A stretch of 64,000 bases of DNA from Rodentibacter caecimuris. GTDB taxonomy: Bacteria > Pseudomonadota > Gammaproteobacteria > Enterobacterales > Pasteurellaceae. The translations under genes and the position numbers were made by a program. This document shows, in pieces, positions 17,100 to 26,346 of this stretch. The first letter of the stretch is position 1, and each line of letters opens with the position of its first letter. Below the pieces are notes generated by a model that saw only the letters and a list, made by a program, of their open reading frames with translations, searched no databases and was not told the origin of the DNA. The stretch is taken from NCBI RefSeq assembly GCF_024622045.1, contig NZ_JANKBP010000009.1; one strand, given 5' to 3'.

Positions 17100-17127
17100 G
17101 CCGTGAAAATGTCTTCACGGCTTTTTT
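17100..17127 (+). terminator. Hairpin between arsC and arfA
   Basis: GCCGTGAA and TTCACGGC form an 8-bp stem over AATGTC, followed by six T residues. It is probably the arsC terminator. If arfA transcription starts at the promoter just upstream, the hairpin would also be the 5' end of the arfA message. Confidence 0.75.
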
Positions 17128-17135
17128 AAGGAAAA

Positions 17136-17384
17136 ATGATGGCAAAGAAACAAAAAAGTGCGGTTGAAAATCAAACCGTTTATCGGCACACAAGAGGTGT
17201 CGTAAAAGATAATGCGATCATGGCATTATTACATGACAAATTATTCCGTCAGCGTATTGAGAAAAAACGTAAAGGAAAAGGCAGTTACCAACGCAAAGCA
17301 AAGCATGTAGGGAAACGTTTTGAAAAACCCGATTATAAATTTTTTGATTTCAGAAACTTTATAATCGGGTTTTTCTTAAAGTAA
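17136..17384 (+). CDS. arfA: Alternative ribosome-rescue factor A
   Basis: ArfA recruits RF2 to ribosomes stalled on messages without a stop codon, as a backup to tmRNA-SmpB. Residues about 15-55 (YRHTRGVVKDNAIMALLHD, LFRQRIEKKRKGKGSYQRKA) match ArfA, including the KGKGSY core. The 82-residue product has an extra N-terminal segment of about 15 residues that contains an in-frame uptake sequence. A strong intrinsic terminator lies inside the 3' end of the frame, so most messages should lack a stop codon. This is the known way tmRNA limits ArfA: it tags the product while trans-translation works and lets a truncated active form accumulate when it fails. Confidence 0.9.
   Translation: MMAKKQKSAVENQTVYRHTRGVVKDNAIMALLHDKLFRQRIEKKRKGKGSYQRKAKHVGKRFEKPDYKFFDFRNFIIGFFLK
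17324..17374 (+). terminator. Intrinsic terminator inside the arfA reading frame
   Basis: CCCGATTATAAA (17328-17339) and TTTATAATCGGG (17358-17369) form a perfect 12-bp stem followed by TTTTTC, all upstream of the arfA TAA at 17382-17384. Termination here yields a non-stop message that ends within about the last four codons. Confidence 0.88.
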
Positions 17385-17406
17385 TCGGCGTAACGAGAGG
17401 TAAAAT

Positions 17407-17703
17407 ATGTCAAATAAAACAGAAACATTATTCAATACAACATGGAATGTGCGCATTAGTGATCCGGGTGAAGAAGGTGCGCACAGCCATTTTTTTGAAA
17501 CCGTTTATTTAACCCTTACTGCACATTTTGAAGAAAATGGGATTCGCTATGAATTTGTCCGCAGAGTAGAAGATCAAGTCAAAGTACAACGTTCATTTAC
17601 AGAATTAAACGAACTGTTCAAATTTCTCGGCGATTATTTAGATGCGGTTTCTCTCGGCGTGCTAGGAGTGAAAATTGGCAATTTAGGGGTAAAAGCCGAA
17701 TAA
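17407..17703 (+). CDS. Small conserved Pasteurellaceae protein (DUF5377-like)
   Basis: A 98-residue soluble protein (MSNKTETLFNTTWNVRISD...) with GAGAGG upstream, followed by an uptake-sequence terminator. I associate it with a short Pasteurellaceae-restricted family annotated DUF5377, from memory. No catalytic motif is visible and its function is unknown. Confidence 0.6.
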   Translation: MSNKTETLFNTTWNVRISDPGEEGAHSHFFETVYLTLTAHFEENGIRYEFVRRVEDQVKVQRSFTELNELFKFLGDYLDAVSLGVLGVKIGNLGVKAE

Positions 17704-17713
17704 TTTAAAAGTG

Positions 17714-17742
17714 AAAGTGCGGTTGAAATTAACCGCACTTTT
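17714..17742. terminator. Inverted uptake-sequence pair terminator
   Basis: AAAGTGCGGTT and AACCGCACTTT face each other across GAAATT. Confidence 0.82.
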
Positions 17743-17757
17743 AATTATCAGGTAACA

Positions 17758-18131
17758 TCTGAGCATAAAAATATACGCTATACATATGTAATCAAAAAGA
17801 TTAAGCAGTGAGCAAAATAAAATCCACCTATAATGAATAAGGCTGACAAGCAAAAATTCAACATATAGAAGGATAAGTCATGGCCAGTAAATCCAATGAC
17901 GATTCAGGTCTATCACACACAAGATGGAACTGTAAGTATCATATAATCTTTATCCCGAAGTATCGAAGACAGGTAATTTATGGAAAATTGCGAGTAGATA
18001 TTGGAGGAATATTAAGACAGTTGTGTAGTTATAAAGAAGTCGAAATTCTAGAGGTTCACGCAATAAAAGAGAATATTCATATGTTTTTGAAGATTCCCCC
18101 CAAATTGGCAGTATCAAGTTTTATGGGATAG
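17758..18131 (+). pseudogene. IS200/IS605-family element relic, truncated transposase (copy A)
   Basis: From about 17758 the sequence matches the second relic at 43118-43660 (minus strand): the same leader TCTGAGCATAAAAATATACGC and the same start MASKSNDDS. The remaining frame (17880-18131, 83 codons) has the TnpA opening TRWNCKYHIIFIPKYRRQVIYG. The HUH metal motif is altered (KENIHMFLK, with Asn where a His is expected). Homology with copy B stops at about 18128 (FMG, then a stop), so the C-terminal half with the catalytic Tyr is gone. The element cannot transpose by itself. Confidence 0.85.
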
Positions 18132-18533
18132 TTTGCGGCTAAGAGACAGTCTTTATGGTAAAAACGACGGATTTTTAAGATAGTTTCCATGCAAAGCATA
18201 CTAGGTTATTCTCTGTTTAAGTAGCAAGGCATTTATAAAAAGACACAGTGGTTTACTTTTCGATGATCTTCCAGCGTCAGCCTGGTTCATTTTTGCATTG
18301 ATCATAACACTAGTTTAAGTCTCTCTTCCTAATCTGTTAAATTTGCTATTTAGGGAAAGTTTTTCCTGCTATAAAAATAGGATTTGCATTACGTAGAGCC
18401 TCATTTCATAATGGTCTTGGACAAATTAATCCCATTTAATTCAACCTACGTCCTAGTTTTTCATTTTTTTTGTCAAAATTTTTAGTTTTCTTCCGATATT
18501 GTGTAACAGTTGCACAAAACTGATATTCTCATG
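18132..18533. other. Intergenic stretch with no recognised gene
   Basis: About 400 bases of AT-rich sequence without an open frame on either strand. It starts where copy A of the IS200-like relic is cut off and ends at a small repeat next to the Kef pseudogene. It is probably decayed DNA; I could not recognise what it came from. Confidence 0.5.
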
Positions 18534-18649
18534 TGATCGCGGGGATACAGTACACGCAACATCAATAATTTCAATAGCTGCGGAGCATACGTAGTATGCT
18601 CCTACATTTTGTATAAATTTTTATCTTTTGCGTTTGCTACATAATACCG
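18534..18649. repeat. Small inverted-repeat element, degenerate copy A
   Basis: The right end GCTACATAATACCG (18636-18649) matches the ends of the element at 24656-24766, and CCTACATTTTG inside is shared. The left end (CGGGGATACAG...) is only weakly similar. The right end lies within the coding sequence of the Kef-type gene and provides its stop codon. Confidence 0.5.
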
Positions 18650-20465
18650 TTTTCTTCTTGTTCTTTTTCTTTCGCTCTTAGCAAGATTTCTTGAATATCT
18701 GCCGCCATTTTTTGGTCGCATTCCCTCGCAATATCTTGTAATATCGGGCTTTTAAAGAATTCTGATTTTGGCTCATAAACTTGAGACATTAATTTCACTT
18801 CATGACGATCAGCATGGAAATAATATTCCGCAATTTCTTTTGCCACTTCAGGTTCCATACCTAACCCTTCTAATGCGGTACGTCCGGTACGCACTGCAGA
18901 ATCGAATGTTTCACGTATAACGTCATTTGCCCCGGAATTATATAAATCAAATGTATGAAAACGGTCATAAGAACGAGCAATAATTTTAATATTCGGGTTC
19001 ACTTCACGGGCAAAGTGCACTATATCGGAGGCTTGTGCTTTATTATCAATTGCCACAACAAGCATTTCTGCCTGTTCCAATCCTGCCGCAATTAAAAACT
19101 CACGGCGGGAAGCGTCGCCAAAATAAGATTTAATGCCATATTCATTAAAACCTTTAATCATCGTTGGATTAAGATCTACCACTGTTGTGGCATAACCACT
19201 TAAACGGAGCAAGTCATTTACGATTTGTCCAAAACGTCCCATACCGATAATAAGTATCGGATGCTGTTCATCAATTTCATCGGGTTCAATTTCTTCTGCA
19301 ATTTCTTTCGATCCATATTTTTCATAAAGCACAAGAATGAGCGGCGTCATCACCATAGAAAGCACAACAATTGCCGTCATATTGGCATTTACCGTTTCAT
19401 CAATCACTCCTTTTGACAGGGCTGCCGCAAAAAGCACAAAAGCAAATTCCCCACCTTGTGCCATTAAGAGCGCTCGTTCTAATGCTGTTTTATGAGTACT
19501 TTTAGCAACACGTGCTACAACATAAATACAGACACCTTTGGTGAGCATTAATACAATCACGCCTAAAAGGATTAATTGCCAGTTTTCTGCAACGACTTTT
19601 AAATCTAACGCCATTCCCACGCCAAGGAAGAAAAGCCCCAGCAATAAACCACGGAAAGGCTCAATATCCGCCTCCAATTGATGGCGGAAGGCAGATTCGG
19701 AAAGCATTACACCTGCTACAAAAGCGCCCATCGCCATGGATAAGCCGGCTTCTTCCATTAATAATGCGGCCCCCAATACCACAAAAAGTGCAGCAGCAGT
19801 CATGACTTCACGGGCTTTAGCATTCGCCAAAATACGGAAAACCGGATTTAAAATGAAACGGCCAATAAACACTAATACCGCTAAGGCGAGCATAGCAATG
19901 CCCGCAGATTGCCACCAAGGCATGGAAGCTTCAGTTTTTTCAAAAGGAGAGAGGGAAGCAACAATAGCAAGTAATGGGACAATCAGAAGATCTTCAAATA
20001 ATAAAATTGAGACGATTTTTTGACCGCGTTTGTAGAAAGTTCTTTGCGTTCACCTAATACTTGCATCACAATTGCGGTGGATGTCAATACAAAACCTGCG
20101 GAAGAGACAAACGCCACTTCCCAAGATACACCAAATTGCGCTCCCACGATCGTCATTAAAATAGCAGAAATGATCACTTGCATACTGCCTAGTCCAAAAA
20201 TTTGACGACGTAATCCCCAAAGGTGTGAAGGCTTCATTTCAAGTCCAATCACAAATAAGAACATCACGACACCAAATTCAGCCAGATGAATAATTGCGTG
20301 AGGATCACCAATCACCTGTAAACCATAGGGGCCAATAGCCAATCCGGCAGCGAGATACCCCAACACCGATCCCAATCCTATGCGTTTAAATAATGGCACC
20401 GCCACCACTGCGGCACCCAGCAATGCCACCACTCGAATTAAATCACCTGAACTTTCCGCTGCCAT
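18637..20465 (-). pseudogene. Kef-type cation:proton antiporter with TrkA-N domain, frameshifted
   Basis: Joined across a frameshift near 20030 this is a CPA2-family antiporter of about 609 residues, the size of KefB/KefC. It has about 12 hydrophobic segments, then a TrkA-N nucleotide-binding domain (ILIIGMGRFGQIVNDLL) and a short C-terminus. The N-terminal frame starts at ATG 20465 (after AGGAG) and runs to about 20030, where LSTNAVKKSSQFYYLKIF replaces the expected continuation. One extra A in the ACAAACGCGG run restores RGQKIVSILLFEDLLIVPLL and joins the second frame. So it is a single-base deletion, either real or a sequencing error. The last residues (ENGIM) are encoded by a small repeat element. 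Confidence 0.85.
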
Positions 20466-20677
20466 AGTCACTCCTAAAAAAATTAAACAAGTAAAAAACA
20501 GGGGCATTTTACTTGCTTTCAGTTAAGATTTGTAGGAATAAACCGAGTATTTTTTAAATAACCAATAGCATTGGTGAACATTCATTATGTGATTTTTTAC
20601 AAGAAAAGTTTCGTGCTGTAAAAAATCCTTGTTCGTAATGAAACGTAACAAGGATTCCTGTTTTGCTATTTATGTGT

Positions 20678-21165
20678 CTAACGTAATTTATTGGGAACTT
20701 GAGGTGCCGGTAAACGTTTTAATACGCTACCATCAAGATTAATATCACTAAAACGAGGGGGACCGTTATTCCAATCTTCAACGGCCTGCTCCAATGCCTC
20801 TTTACTGCCCGCCACAAAGTTCCACCACATCACTGTTGAGTGTGGCAATGGCTCACCGACTAACAACATAATATGTGTTCCTGCCTCTTCCCATAGGTTT
20901 AATGCCATATTTGCATGTTGGCAATCAAATAAAACCGCCAGTTCATCGGCTTTATAACTCACCCCATTTACTTTTATTTCGCCTTTTAAGACTAAAATGC
21001 CGTATTCAAAACTTGGTACACGATCAATCTCAAATGCCTGTGCGTGTTTAAATTGCATATCGCTCCCAACTAATGGGCTAAATTGCTTTGTGGTTCCGGC
21101 AACAAACGTTCAATGGGAATACCACCTATATTTTGGGGTTCGACTAAAATTTTATCAACACTCAT
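20678..21165 (-). pseudogene. Pirin family protein, internally deleted
   Basis: The open part (20678-21058, 126 codons) is only the C-terminal cupin of a pirin (FEYGILVLKGEIKVNG, LLVGEPLPHSTVMWWNF, then AVEDWNNGPPRF). Upstream, the same strand carries a good start (MSVDKILVEPQNIGGIPIER, from 21165), which then hits a stop at LAH*. Pirins are about 230-290 residues; here the N-terminal metal-binding cupin with its HxH motif is missing between the two pieces. This looks like an internal deletion, so the product should be inactive. Confidence 0.78.
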
Positions 21166-21456
21166 TTTTTTATTACTTATATTTACTATGTTTTGTGTGA
21201 TCATTAACGCATAGATAATGATAGTGCGTATTTTTATATGGATAGCCGTGTACCTTTAAAATTCATGAGGTAGTTTGCCCGATTTAATCCAATAAGAAAT
21301 TTCCCCTTTCTGGTATAGACGCATCATAAGTAAAGCAGTTGAGAAACTTGGGTTGCAATAAATTCTGCGATCAATCAATATGCTTTTCACATTTTGTGCG
21401 ATTTATGGTATTTTATCGCCCAATTTTCAACTTAAGTTTAATAAGGAAAACATCAA

Positions 21457-21750
21457 ATGGAAGCTCAAAGCCCAATGTCCACATTAGTTATTTTCGTGAT
21501 TTTCGGTTTAATTTTTTACTTTATGATTTATCGCCCTCAAGCGAAGCGTAACAAAGAACACAAAAAATTAATGTCTGAATTAGCCAAAGGCACTGAAGTG
21601 CTCACTGCCGGCGGTATGATGGGCAAAATCACCAAAGTAATTGAAGATAATAACAGTGTGGTGATTGCATTAAATGAAACGACGGAAATCACAATCAACC
21701 GTAACTATATTGTGACTATTCTTCCAAAAGGTTCTGTAAAGACTCTTTAA
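21457..21750 (+). CDS. yajC: Sec translocon accessory protein YajC
   Basis: A 97-residue inner-membrane protein with one N-terminal helix (LVIFVIFGLIFYFMIY), then a basic turn (RPQAKRNKEHKKL) and the VLTAGGMMGKI segment. It associates with SecDF and YidC. It is the first gene of yajC-secD-secF. Confidence 0.95.
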   Translation: MEAQSPMSTLVIFVIFGLIFYFMIYRPQAKRNKEHKKLMSELAKGTEVLTAGGMMGKITKVIEDNNSVVIALNETTEITINRNYIVTILPKGSVKTL

Positions 21751-21774
21751 TCCTCCATTCATAAAGGGACAACC

Positions 21775-23625
21775 ATGTTAAATCGTTACCCATTATGGAA
21801 GAATCTAATGGTGATCCTCGTGGTCGCCATTGGTGTTTTATACTCTCTTCCAAATATTTATGGTGAAGATCCCGCTGTGCAAATTTCAGGTACTCGCGGG
21901 CAACAAGCCAATACGACTACACTAGGACAAGTTCAAGAGGTGTTAAAAGCCAATAATCTTTCAACAAAATCGATTGTTCTTGAACAAGGCTCTATTTTAG
22001 CCCGTTTCAATAATACGGACGATCAATTACTTGCTAAGGATAAAATTGCCGAAAAACTCGGTACGAACTATAGCACGGCTTTAAACCTTGCACCGGCAAC
22101 CCCTACTTGGTTAAGCAGTATCGGAGCAAACCCTATGAAATGGGGCTTAGATCTACGCGGTGGGGTTCGTTTCTTGATGGAAGTGGATATGAACTCCGCA
22201 CTGGCAAAACGTCAAGAGCAATTACAGGACACATTGCGTAACGATCTTCGTAAAGAAAAAATTCAATACACGGGGATTAAGAATGCCGATCATTTCGGTA
22301 CAACCATTACGCTTGCCAATCCCGAACAACTCTCAAAAGCGACCCGTATTATTCGCCAAGCTCACCCAACCTTAGAAGTGAGCGATTCAGGCAACGATAC
22401 GCTAAATTTATCCCTATCTACGACCGCACTTAATGAAGCACGCGATTTAGCGATTGAGCAAAACTTAACAATTTTGCGTAAACGTGTTTCGGAATTAGGC
22501 GTAGCAGAAGCAGTAATACAGCGTCAAGGTGCAGAACGTATCGTTATTGAATTGCCGGGGGTACAGGATACTGCACGTGCGAAAGAGATTCTTGGCGCAA
22601 CAGCAACTCTTGAATTCCGAATGGTGAATTCTACGGTAAATGCAGAAGCGGCAGCTCGCGGTATTATCCCGTCTGATTCAGAAGTGAAATATAACCGTGA
22701 AGGTCGTCCCGTTGTCTTGTTAAAACGCCCGTCTTTAGGCGGTGAACATATCATCAACTCAAGTGCAGCACTCGATCATCAATCTGGAACGCCACAGGTA
22801 AGTGTCACTCTAGATAGTGAAGGTGGGGAGCAAATGCTTCAACTCACCAAAAAATACTATAAAAAACCAATGGCAACCCTTTATGTTGAATATAAAGACA
22901 ACGGCAAGAAAGATGAGAACGGTAAAACCATTCTTGAGAAAAGCGAAGAGGTTATCAACGTAGCCACGATTCAGGCTCGCTTTGGCGCAAACTTTCAAAT
23001 TACCGGTGTTGGCAGCCTGGCGGAAGCCAATAATCTTTCCACTTTATTAAAATCAGGTGCGTTAATCGCTCCGATACAAATTGTGGAAGAGCGCACGATC
23101 GGTCCATCACTTGGTGCACAAAATGTTGAGCAAGGTATGAACGCCAGCTTTTGGGGATTAATCTCTGTTATCGTATTTATGCTTATCTACTATAAGCTTT
23201 TCGGTATTATCGCAAGCCTTGCAATGGTTATTAATATTGTCTTGTTAGTCGGTTTAATGTCTATTCTTCCGGGGGCAACATTGTCTATGCCGGGGATTGC
23301 AGGTATCGTGTTAACCCTTGGGATGTCGGTGGATGCCAACGTATTGATCTTTGAGCGAATTAAAGAAGAGATTCGTAACGGACGCCCTATCCAACAGGCT
23401 ATTAATGAAGGTTACAACGGAGCATTTACCTCTATTTTCGATGCAAACCTAACCACTATCTTAACGGCCATTATTCTCTACGCAGTGGGAACCGGCCCGA
23501 TTCAAGGTTTTGCAATTACCCTTTCACTGGGTGTGGCAATTTCCATGTTTACCGCTATTACCGGAACTCGCGCTCTGGTAAATGCAATCTATGGTGGTAA
23601 ACGTGTTGAAAAACTTTCTATTTAA
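21775..23625 (+). CDS. secD: Protein translocase subunit SecD
   Basis: SecD with SecF uses the proton gradient to pull exported proteins across the inner membrane. The 616-residue protein has an N-terminal helix, a large periplasmic region with the P1 head, and a C-terminal block of five helices. KWGLDLRGGVRFLMEVD near 122 is the D1 motif. Conserved SecD motifs GMSVDANVLIFERIKEE (near 521) and TTILTAIILYAVGTGPIQGFA (near 560) are intact. It lies 24 bases after yajC. Confidence 0.97.
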   Translation: MLNRYPLWKNLMVILVVAIGVLYSLPNIYGEDPAVQISGTRGQQANTTTLGQVQEVLKANNLSTKSIVLEQGSILARFNNTDDQLLAKDKIAEKLGTNYSTALNLAPATPTWLSSIGANPMKWGLDLRGGVRFLMEVDMNSALAKRQEQLQDTLRNDLRKEKIQYTGIKNADHFGTTITLANPEQLSKATRIIRQAHPTLEVSDSGNDTLNLSLSTTALNEARDLAIEQNLTILRKRVSELGVAEAVIQRQGAERIVIELPGVQDTARAKEILGATATLEFRMVNSTVNAEAAARGIIPSDSEVKYNREGRPVVLLKRPSLGGEHIINSSAALDHQSGTPQVSVTLDSEGGEQMLQLTKKYYKKPMATLYVEYKDNGKKDENGKTILEKSEEVINVATIQARFGANFQITGVGSLAEANNLSTLLKSGALIAPIQIVEERTIGPSLGAQNVEQGMNASFWGLISVIVFMLIYYKLFGIIASLAMVINIVLLVGLMSILPGATLSMPGIAGIVLTLGMSVDANVLIFERIKEEIRNGRPIQQAINEGYNGAFTSIFDANLTTILTAIILYAVGTGPIQGFAITLSLGVAISMFTAITGTRALVNAIYGGKRVEKLSI

Positions 23626-23636
23626 TTGAGGTGACT

Positions 23637-24611
23637 ATGGCACTTTTCGCAAGAGATAAAAACGGACATCTCATCAAAGAAATTAACGGAATTAAACTTC
23701 CGTTCCCGTTAGCCGAATTTATGAAAATACGTAAATGGGGCTACGTTGTTTCAGCACTTTTTATGGCGATTTCAATGTTTTTTATCGTCACAAAGGGCTT
23801 TAACTGGGGGTTAGATTTTACCGGCGGTGTAGTATTCGATACTCACTTTTCTCAAACGGCAAATCTTGAGCAGATCCGCAACAAACTGAAACAACACGGT
23901 ATTGAAAGCCCTGTTGTGCAGACTACCGGCTCCGTTCAGGATGTGATGATTCGCTTACCGGCCTCTGATAATGATTCAGGTATTGGTGATCGGGTAAAAT
24001 CAATGTTAGTAGAACTCGACTCCGGTATTAAAATTAAAAGTATCGAATTCGTTGGACCTAACGTAGGGGAAGAATTGGCACAAGGAGCGGTTTATGCCAC
24101 TTTAGCCACACTGGCTATGATGCTAATTTATATCGGCTCACGTTTTGAATGGCGTTTAGGCTTAGGGGGAATCGCTTCTCTCGCCCACGACGTTGTGATT
24201 ACTCTTGGTGTATTCTCAGCTTTACAAGTGGAAATGGACTTAACTTTCGTAGCGGCAATTCTTTCCGTAGTGGGCTATTCCATCAATGATAGTATCGTCG
24301 TGTTTGACCGGGTTCGTGAAAATTTCCGCAAAATCAGACGATTGGATACAATTGATATTATTGATATTTCCCTGACCCAAACTTTATCAAGAACAATTAT
24401 GACTTCTGCAACTACGCTTATTGTCGTTATTGCACTGTTCTTCTTCGGCGGCCCGTCTATTCATAACTTCTCCCTCGCATTGCTTGTCGGGATTGGATTC
24501 GGTACTTATTCCTCCATCTTTATTGCAATTGCCATTGCTTATGATGTCGGATTGAGACGTGAACATATGATTCCGCCAAAAGTAGATAAAGAAGTGGATG
24601 AACTCCCTTAA
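23637..24611 (+). CDS. secF: Protein translocase subunit SecF
   Basis: Partner of SecD, with six predicted helices. The motifs FNWGLDFTGGVVFD, GYSINDSIVVFDRVREN and TLSRTIMTSATTLIVV are typical. The ATG at 23637 has GAGG at good spacing; a GTG two codons upstream is possible. The C-terminus is hydrophilic. An uptake-sequence terminator follows. Confidence 0.97.
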   Translation: MALFARDKNGHLIKEINGIKLPFPLAEFMKIRKWGYVVSALFMAISMFFIVTKGFNWGLDFTGGVVFDTHFSQTANLEQIRNKLKQHGIESPVVQTTGSVQDVMIRLPASDNDSGIGDRVKSMLVELDSGIKIKSIEFVGPNVGEELAQGAVYATLATLAMMLIYIGSRFEWRLGLGGIASLAHDVVITLGVFSALQVEMDLTFVAAILSVVGYSINDSIVVFDRVRENFRKIRRLDTIDIIDISLTQTLSRTIMTSATTLIVVIALFFFGGPSIHNFSLALLVGIGFGTYSSIFIAIAIAYDVGLRREHMIPPKVDKEVDELP

Positions 24612-24617
24612 TCAATG

Positions 24618-24647
24618 AAAGTGCGGTCAAAATTAACCGCACTTTTT
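24618..24647. terminator. Inverted uptake-sequence pair terminator of yajC-secDF
   Basis: AAAGTGCGGT and ACCGCACTTTTT face each other across CAAAATTA, with a T tail after secF. Confidence 0.82.
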
Positions 24648-24655
24648 CAAGTAAG

Positions 24656-24766
24656 CGGTATTATGTAGCAGTTACACAAACAAGCTTTTGAAATCATTTA
24701 ATTTTTACGGACGCCAGTGGCACCCCTACATTTTCCTTTAAATGGTGCATTCGCTACATAATGCCG
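24656..24766. repeat. Small inverted-repeat element (MITE-like), copy B
   Basis: A 111-base sequence bounded by CGGTATTATGTAGC and GCTACATAATGCCG, a 14-bp inverted repeat with one mismatch. It has no coding capacity. A degenerate relative lies at 18534-18649. Size, terminal repeats and two copies suggest a non-autonomous mobile element, though its source transposase is not visible here. Confidence 0.6.
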
Positions 24767-24935
24767 TAAATAAGAGGCAGTTATCCTGCCTTTTCTTCTT
24801 TCTAAAAGTTAAAATACAAAGAACATACTCTCTAAAACAGAAAGTTATATGTTGTACAACTTTTACCCTTTTATATAAAAAAATAAGCGGCGATATTCAC
24901 CGCCACTAACACACAATCCGCTTCCTAAATATATA

Positions 24936-26201
24936 TTATGCAGGGTAAACAGGAAGACGTTTACAAATTGCTAATACTTTTTCTTTGGTCGCTTCAATAA
25001 CTTGTTCTTCGTTTTCTTTGCCAAGTACATCTAAAATATCACACATCCAACCGGCTAAATCACGACAATCTTGTTCATTAAAACCACGACGGGTTACTGA
25101 TGGAGTGCCTATTCGAATACCTGAAGTCACAAATGGCTTTTGCGGATCATTTGGTACCGAGTTTTTATTCACGGTAATGTTTGCTTTACCTAATGCCGCA
25201 TCGGCAGCTTTACCGGTTAAGCCTTGTTTGATGAAACTCACCAAGAACAAGTGATTTTCCGTACCGTTTGATACTACATCAAAACCATGTTGTTTAAATA
25301 CTTCTACCATCGCTTTCGCATTTTTCAATACGTTGGCTTGATATACTTTGTATTCCGGCTCTAAGGCTTCTTTAAAACATACCGCTTTTGCTGCAATAAT
25401 GTGAACTAACGGGCCACCTTGATTCGCAGGGAATACGGAGGATTGTAATTTTTTATAGATCTCTTCATCACCACAAGAGGAAAGAATTAAACCGCCACGT
25501 GGACCGCCTAGAGTCTTATGGGTCGTTGTTGTCACTACGTGGGCGTGCGGTAATGGATTTGGATATAATCCCGCAGCAATTAATCCTGCGACGTGTGCCA
25601 TATCTACAAATAAATATGCCCCAACTTCATCGGCAATTTCACGCATCTTCGCCCAATCAACTACCTGAGAGTAAGCAGAGAAACCGGCTACAATCATCTT
25701 TGGTTTAGATTCCAATGCTTTTTGGCGCACATCTTCATAATCAATCAAACCGTCCGCTGTGATACCATAAAGCACCGAATTATAAATTTTACCGGAGAAA
25801 CTTACTTTTGCACCGTGTGTTAAGTGGCCGCCGTGCGCTAGATCCATTCCTAAAATAGTATCACCGGCATTAATCAATGCGCCATACACTGCCGCATTGG
25901 CTTGAGAGCCGGAGTGCGGTTGAACATTCACATAATCGGCACCGAATAACTCTTTTGCACGATCAATAGCGAGTTGTTCCACAATGTCCGCATATTCACA
26001 GCCGCCATAATAACGCTTACCCGGATAGCCTTCAGCATATTTATTGGTAAACTGCGAACCCTGTGCTTCCATCACACGCGGGCTGGCATAGTTTTCAGAA
26101 GCGATTAATTCGATATGTTCTTCCTGACGGCGGTTTTCATCCTGAATCGCTTGCCATAATACCGGATCGTAGTCAGCGATATTCATATTTTTAGTAAACA
26201 T
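24936..26201 (-). CDS. glyA: Serine hydroxymethyltransferase
   Basis: A PLP enzyme that converts serine and THF to glycine and 5,10-methylene-THF, the main source of one-carbon units. The 421-residue protein has the PLP-lysine segment VVTTTTHKTLGGPRGG (near 223-238) and the ENHLFLVSF and SGIRIGTPSVTRRGF motifs. In Haemophilus it follows purD; here a DUF711 gene intervenes. Confidence 0.97.
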   Translation of the reverse strand: MFTKNMNIADYDPVLWQAIQDENRRQEEHIELIASENYASPRVMEAQGSQFTNKYAEGYPGKRYYGGCEYADIVEQLAIDRAKELFGADYVNVQPHSGSQANAAVYGALINAGDTILGMDLAHGGHLTHGAKVSFSGKIYNSVLYGITADGLIDYEDVRQKALESKPKMIVAGFSAYSQVVDWAKMREIADEVGAYLFVDMAHVAGLIAAGLYPNPLPHAHVVTTTTHKTLGGPRGGLILSSCGDEEIYKKLQSSVFPANQGGPLVHIIAAKAVCFKEALEPEYKVYQANVLKNAKAMVEVFKQHGFDVVSNGTENHLFLVSFIKQGLTGKAADAALGKANITVNKNSVPNDPQKPFVTSGIRIGTPSVTRRGFNEQDCRDLAGWMCDILDVLGKENEEQVIEATKEKVLAICKRLPVYPA

Positions 26202-26346
26202 TGTGTTCTCCTGTTATGTGATTGCGATCTATAGTGTAACCGCTTATTGGTTTAAATTTAATTAAAATTTAGTACATATTTTTTCATCTAAGGAATGAAA
26301 AAGATTCATAGGAAAAGTGCGGTCATTTTCTCAATATTTTCTACTC

